Shown piece after piece: positions 5,508 through 8,858 of a stretch of DNA of 8,858 nt. Source of the stretch: Gemmobacter sp. (GTDB lineage Bacteria > Pseudomonadota > Alphaproteobacteria > Rhodobacterales > Rhodobacteraceae); the NCBI GenBank assembly GCA_003509785.1, contig DOMY01000129.1, positions 1-8,858 of the forward strand, written 5' to 3'. The position numbers were made by a program, and so were the translations under genes. The notes under the pieces were generated by a model. The model ran no database searches and had not been told where the DNA came from. It was given only the letters and a program-made list of their open reading frames with translations. The first letter of the stretch is position 1. Each line of letters begins with the position of its first letter.

Positions 5508-6683
5508 TCAGGCCCGTTCCAGACACATGGCCACGCCCATGCCCCCGCCGATGCACAGCGTGGCAAGGCCCTTTTTCGCATCGCGGCGCGCCATTTCGAA
5601 CAGCAGGGTGTTCAGGATGCGGCAGCCGCTGGCGCCGATCGGATGGCCGATGGCAATGGCACCACCGTTCACGTTCACGATCGACGGATCCCAGCCCATG
5701 TCCTTGTTCACGGCGCAGGCCTGGGCGGCAAAGGCCTCGTTCGCCTCGACCAGATCCAGATCGCCGACCTTCCAGCCCGCCTTGTCCAGCGCCTTGCGGC
5801 TGGCGTAGATCGGGCCAACGCCCATGATCGACGGGTCCAGCCCAGCCGTGGCGTAAGAGGCGATGCGCGCAATCGGGGTCAGCCCGCGCTTTTCAGCCTC
5901 GGCCGCCGACATCAGCAGCACGGCCGCCGCGCCGTCGTTCAGGCCCGAAGCATTGCCGGCCGTAACCGAGCCATCCTTGGCGAAGGCCGGTTTCAGCTTG
6001 GTCATCGCATCAATGGTGGCGCCGTGACGGATGTATTCATCGGCATTCATCACGATGTCGCCCTTGCGGGTCTTGATCACGAAATCAATGATCTCATCCG
6101 CGAACTTGCCGGCTTTCTGCGCGGCTTCGGCCTTGTTCTGGCTGGCCAGCGCGAATTCATCCTGCATATCGCGGCTGATCTGCCATTGATTGGCGACGTT
6201 TTCGGCGGTCTGCCCCATGTGATAGCCGTTGAAGGCATCCCACAGCCCATCCTTGATCATCGAATCGATGAACTTCATGTCGCCCATCTTCTGCCCCGCG
6301 CGCAGATGCGCGACATGGGGCGACAGCGACATGCTTTCCTGGCCACCGGCCACCACGATGGAGGCATCGCCCAGCTGCACATGCTGTGCCCCCAGTGCCA
6401 CCGCGCGCAGACCCGAGCCGCAGACCTGGTTCAGCGACCAGGCCGAGGCCTCTTTCGGCAGGCCTGCATTGATATGCGCCTGACGGGCCGGGTTCTGACC
6501 CTGACCGGCGGTCAGCACCTGACCGAGAATGGTTTCCGACACCTCGGCCTTGTCGATGCCCGCGCGGGCCACCACGGCCTCGATCACCGCAGCGCCCAGC
6601 TCGTGTGCGAGGGTGTTTGCGAAGGCTCCGTTGAAGCTGCCCACTGCGGTGCGTGCGGCAGAGACGATAACAACATTGGTCAT
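5508..6683 (-). CDS. phaA: Acetyl-CoA C-acetyltransferase (beta-ketothiolase)
   Basis: A 391-residue biosynthetic thiolase that condenses two acetyl-CoA to acetoacetyl-CoA, feeding PhaB and the PHB pathway; it can also run in reverse for ketone-body use. The active-site residues are all present: Cys88 in NQVCGSGLRAV, His347 in AIAIGHPIGASG, and Cys377 in LCIGGGMGVAM, matching Cys89/His348/Cys378 of the well-known Zoogloea enzyme. The NEAFAAQ motif (315-321) is also there. The reading frame is open for 20 codons further, but MTNVVIVSAARTAVG is the family N-terminus and the purine stretch GGGAGAGGA precedes ATG 6683. The upstream 132 bp to the EAL gene holds the same CGCAA-N5-TTGCG dyad found before phaB. 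No phaC, phaP, phaR or phaZ is nearby, as is usual where synthase and granule genes form a separate locus. Confidence 0.96.
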   Translation of the reverse strand: MTNVVIVSAARTAVGSFNGAFANTLAHELGAAVIEAVVARAGIDKAEVSETILGQVLTAGQGQNPARQAHINAGLPKEASAWSLNQVCGSGLRAVALGAQHVQLGDASIVVAGGQESMSLSPHVAHLRAGQKMGDMKFIDSMIKDGLWDAFNGYHMGQTAENVANQWQISRDMQDEFALASQNKAEAAQKAGKFADEIIDFVIKTRKGDIVMNADEYIRHGATIDAMTKLKPAFAKDGSVTAGNASGLNDGAAAVLLMSAAEAEKRGLTPIARIASYATAGLDPSIMGVGPIYASRKALDKAGWKVGDLDLVEANEAFAAQACAVNKDMGWDPSIVNVNGGAIAIGHPIGASGCRILNTLLFEMARRDAKKGLATLCIGGGMGVAMCLERA

Positions 6684-6726
6684 GGCTCTGGTCCTCTCCC
6701 TTGGCCGGGGCGGCGGCGGTGCTTCG

Positions 6727-6781
6727 CTGCCGCTTTGCAGCATGGGTAAGCAGGAACGATGACATGCGCAAGAAAATTGCG
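6727..6781. promoter_or_regulatory. Dyads upstream of phaA (candidate operators)
   Basis: CTGC-N6-GCAG (6727-6740) and CGCAA-N5-TTGCG (6767-6781) lie 44-98 bp before the phaA start. The second has exactly the arms and spacing of the dyad at 5371-5385 in front of phaB. Both use TGC/GCA half-sites, as expected for a PhaR-like regulator; this is inference. The second dyad could also act as a weak transcript-end hairpin for the EAL gene, but it has no T-tract. Confidence 0.4.
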
Positions 6782-6815
6782 TGACGTAGGGGCTGTTTTG
6801 GAACGTCTGCGGCGA

Positions 6816-7667
6816 TCAGGCGCGCTTGCGGCGTGTTTCCTGCAGGAAATCCGGTTTCAGCGTCGGCGCCCCGAACAGATAGCCCTGCAGGCAATTCACC
6901 CCGATCTGCTGCAGAAACTGCGCATCTTCCACACATTCGACGGATTCCGCGATAGTCAGCATTTCGAACTGCTGACCGATCGACACCAGCGCCCGGGTCA
7001 GCACCTGATTATCCGGGTCGGTGTGGATCCCGCGGATGAACTGGCCATCTATCTTGACGATATCAAAGAAGAATTCCTTTAAATAGCGAAAGGCGGTATA
7101 GCCCGCCCCGAAATCGTCCAGCGCGAAAGCCACGCCCTTGGCCTGCAGATCATCCATGAAGGCGATGACGATTTCCGGCACCAGCATGGCCGAATTTTCC
7201 GTGATTTCCAGAATGAGCCTTTCGCCCACCGTCGGGCCAAGTGCCAAACCATGGCGCAATACCCGCATCCAGCGCGGATAGCCGATGGACCGGGCCGACA
7301 TATTGACCGAAAGCCGCAGCCCGGCATGGCGCGCCAGCGCTTTCAGCCCCATGTCCAGCGCCGCGCAGTCAATCTCGCGCCCCAGTTCGCGGGTTTCGGC
7401 CACCGGCATGAAATCCCGCGCCGGTATGATGCGCCCGGTTTCATCAAGGATGCGGATCAGCGCCTCGTGAAAGGCGATGCGCGTGGGATCACTGCCCAGA
7501 ACCACTGGCTGATAGGCCAGCCGCATCCGACCGGATTTCAGCGCCTGCTGCACCATGGCCAGCGTCTGACGCTCCTGCTCGGCCATGGCGACGGCCAGCG
7601 GGTTTGCATCCTGCCCGAAATCGGGCCTTTGGTGCCTGTATCCTTCTGCCACTTCCGCCCCCTGCAT
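6816..7667 (-). CDS. Stand-alone EAL-domain c-di-GMP phosphodiesterase
   Basis: A 283-residue cytoplasmic protein consisting almost entirely of an EAL domain (about 36-275), predicted to hydrolyse c-di-GMP to pGpG. Catalytic and metal-binding positions are kept: HEALIR with Glu68, Asn122 in VNMSAR, Glu154 in LEITE, Asp184-Asp185 in DDFGAGY, Lys205 in VKID, Glu241 and Glu244 in AESVE, and Gln261 in QGYLFG. The only visible change is Ser for the usual Gly in AEGVE, so activity is likely. There is no GGDEF, PAS or membrane segment, only a short variable N-terminus (1-35). ATG 7667 is preferred because GAGGT lies just upstream; ATG 7682 is in frame with no good site. The frame stays open to 8276, but that part overlaps tag on the other strand and is not coding. 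It is divergent from tag across 84 bp. No function beyond c-di-GMP turnover can be assigned. Confidence 0.88.
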   Translation of the reverse strand: MQGAEVAEGYRHQRPDFGQDANPLAVAMAEQERQTLAMVQQALKSGRMRLAYQPVVLGSDPTRIAFHEALIRILDETGRIIPARDFMPVAETRELGREIDCAALDMGLKALARHAGLRLSVNMSARSIGYPRWMRVLRHGLALGPTVGERLILEITENSAMLVPEIVIAFMDDLQAKGVAFALDDFGAGYTAFRYLKEFFFDIVKIDGQFIRGIHTDPDNQVLTRALVSIGQQFEMLTIAESVECVEDAQFLQQIGVNCLQGYLFGAPTLKPDFLQETRRKRA

Positions 7668-7751
7668 TGAACCTCGACACATTGCCACCGCATCAGTAAA
7701 CAGACCCTGAAAGTTCACATTTAGTTCTAATTTTGCGGATCGGAGCCGGGC

Positions 7752-8330
7752 ATGGACGGGCGGTGCAGCTGGTGCGGGACAGACCCGCTTTATGTGGCCT
7801 ATCATGATGAGGAATGGGGGGTGCCCGAACATGATCCGCGGGCCCTGTGGGAAAAGCTGGTGCTGGACGGATTTCAGGCCGGATTGAGCTGGATCACCAT
7901 CCTGCGCAAGCGTGACACGTTCCGCGCCGCCTTTGCCAGGTTCGACCCTGAGGTGGTGGCAGGCTGGGGCGAAGCCGAGGTGCTGCGCCTGCTGGCCGAT
8001 CCGGGCATCGTGCGCCACCGCGGCAAGATCGAGGCAACGATTGCCGGGGCCCGCGCCTTTCTGAAGGTGGAAGCGCGCGAGGGGTTTTCGCCCTTCCTGT
8101 GGCAGTTCGTGGGCGGCCAGCCCTTGCAGAACCGCCCGACCAGCATGGCCGCCGTGCCCACCGAAACCGCCGAATCGCGCGCCATGTCCAAGGCGCTGAA
8201 GGCCGAAGGGTTCAAGTTCTGCGGGCCGACGATCACCTATGCCTTCATGCAGGCCACAGGCATGGTGAACGATCATCTGGCAGGATGCCCCTGCGGTGCC
8301 GGGGTTGCGGCACAGGCCGCGCCGCGCTAA
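7752..8330 (+). CDS. tag: DNA-3-methyladenine glycosylase I
   Basis: A 192-residue base-excision repair enzyme that removes 3-methyladenine from alkylated DNA. It has the HhH-like Tag fold. The zinc-clip residues are all seen: Cys5 and His18 at the N-terminus (RCSWCG; YHDEEWGVP) and His175 and Cys179 near the C-terminus (NDHLAGCPC), matching Cys4/His17/His175/Cys179 of the E. coli enzyme. The core LDGFQAGLSWITILRKR spans 38-54. In E. coli the residue equivalent to Asp39 is Glu38, which contacts the base; the conservative Asp is, as I recall, common in alphaproteobacterial Tags. GGAG stands seven bases before the ATG at 7752. The promoter should lie in the 84-bp divergent gap to the EAL gene, which is A+T-rich at 7713-7737, but no clear boxes can be assigned. 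Confidence 0.95.
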   Translation: MDGRCSWCGTDPLYVAYHDEEWGVPEHDPRALWEKLVLDGFQAGLSWITILRKRDTFRAAFARFDPEVVAGWGEAEVLRLLADPGIVRHRGKIEATIAGARAFLKVEAREGFSPFLWQFVGGQPLQNRPTSMAAVPTETAESRAMSKALKAEGFKFCGPTITYAFMQATGMVNDHLAGCPCGAGVAAQAAPR

Positions 8331-8470
8331 TCTTGGGCATGGGTCAGCAGTTCACCCAGGGATCACCAGCCGTAAGGCGCTAAACCTGCTCTCCGCTCCG
8401 GTTTCATGGTTCATCCATGCCCGGCCGCCAAGGGTGATCGGCGCCGCTTCGGGCATGAGATGAGGATGCC
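8331..8470. other. tag-DUF2087 intergenic region, nothing assigned
   Basis: This 140-bp stretch holds no convincing gene. GATCACC (8361-8367) and GGTGATC (8433-8439) are complementary but 65 bp apart. No T-tract terminator is seen after tag. Confidence 0.3.
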
Positions 8471-8858
8471 ATGACGCGCATTGCCCTGCCCCTTCACACC
8501 CCCGATCTGTCGGGGTTCGCCCGACGCCTGCACAGCGAATTGTCGGCACAGGATGGCCCGCCCGGCCATCTGGCGCTGATGAACATGCTGGCCCGCAGCG
8601 CGGGCTTTCGCAATTTTCAGCATTTCCGCGCCCAGGCCATCGCCGCCGACCGGCTGGAGGCAGCGCCTGCACAGATCAACGAGGCCGCCCATATCGACCT
8701 GAAAGAGGTGGATCGCGTGCGCCGCTATTTCGATGCCGATGCACGGCTGAAAAGCTGGCCCGCCAAGACATCCGCGCAGCATCTGGCCTTGTGGGGGATC
8801 TGGGCGCAGATCCCCAGAGCGCAGGAATGGACAGAGCGCAACTTCAATGCCCAGCTGA
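8471..8858 (+). CDS. DUF2087 domain-containing protein (partial, runs off right edge)
   Basis: The first 129 codons of a soluble protein of unknown function, open to the window edge. An N-terminal helical region (about 1-55) ends in GHLALMNMLARSAGFRNFQHFRA, a stretch I associate with Rhodobacteraceae DUF2087 proteins and which looks like a helix-turn-helix-type segment ('ALxNLLARAAGFRNFQ'). From about residue 78 comes the DUF2087 part: EVDRVRRYFDADARLKSWPAKTSAQHLALWGIWAQIP then EWTERNFNAQL, matching the usual 'YF...G.l..wPaK...q...L..l...f....yTE.e.N..L' pattern. DUF2087 domains are often found joined to or beside transcription regulators, so a regulatory role is a guess. The ATG at 8471 is preceded by ATGAGGA at fair spacing. 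Base and codon use look like the neighbours. Confidence 0.75.
   Translation, partial: MTRIALPLHTPDLSGFARRLHSELSAQDGPPGHLALMNMLARSAGFRNFQHFRAQAIAADRLEAAPAQINEAAHIDLKEVDRVRRYFDADARLKSWPAKTSAQHLALWGIWAQIPRAQEWTERNFNAQL

Noticed and set aside
5412..6749. 445-codon open frame on the plus strand
   Set aside because: It is the antisense of phaA, which has all three thiolase active-site residues.
7668..8276. Upstream extension of the EAL gene to 8276
   Set aside because: It covers tag on the opposite strand, shows no domain similarity, and a better start with a ribosome binding site exists at 7667.
8361..8439. GATCACC/GGTGATC inverted repeat after tag
   Set aside because: Arms of 7 bp separated by 65 bp are readily found by chance and have no terminator tail.

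Overview
The window looks like a chromosomal segment of an alphaproteobacterium of the Rhodobacteraceae (Rhodobacter/Paracoccus/Gemmobacter-like). The evidence is the high GC content, a ChpT-type histidine phosphotransferase, a small DUF3553 protein, an olsB-olsA ornithine-lipid pair, a DUF2087 protein and a phaA-phaB polyhydroxybutyrate pair. This assignment rests on gene content and recalled family knowledge, not on a database search. No mobile element, CRISPR array, tRNA or rRNA is visible.

Left part (1-2408), all on the minus strand: the N-terminal part of a GntR-family regulator runs off the left edge, with a 12-bp perfect palindrome upstream of its start. Next come olsA and olsB, translationally coupled by an ATGA overlap; together they make ornithine lipids. 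Then comes a 61-residue DUF3553 protein.

Middle (2442-4590): chpT is on the plus strand, divergent from the DUF3553 gene with only 33 bp between start codons. It carries an in-frame TGA at codon 75, so the CckA-ChpT-CtrA phosphotransferase appears broken, split or dependent on readthrough. It converges on proA (proline synthesis) across two GC-rich hairpins. The 215-bp gap upstream of proA holds two tandem, partly diverged, perfect 24-bp palindromes and the phaB terminator. No proB is present in the window.

Right part (4591-8858): phaB and phaA (minus) supply (R)-3-hydroxybutyryl-CoA for polyhydroxybutyrate. Each has its own ribosome binding site; a terminator lies between them, and both upstream regions contain the same CGCAA-N5-TTGCG dyad, a candidate common operator. 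Upstream of phaA is a stand-alone EAL-domain c-di-GMP phosphodiesterase (minus). Divergent from it is tag, the 3-methyladenine DNA glycosylase I (plus), then the start of a DUF2087 protein that runs off the right edge.

Most of the genes are ordinary chromosomal housekeeping or storage functions. The points worth a second look are the chpT nonsense codon, the tandem palindromes and the shared pha dyad. I see no convincing previously undescribed multi-gene system.
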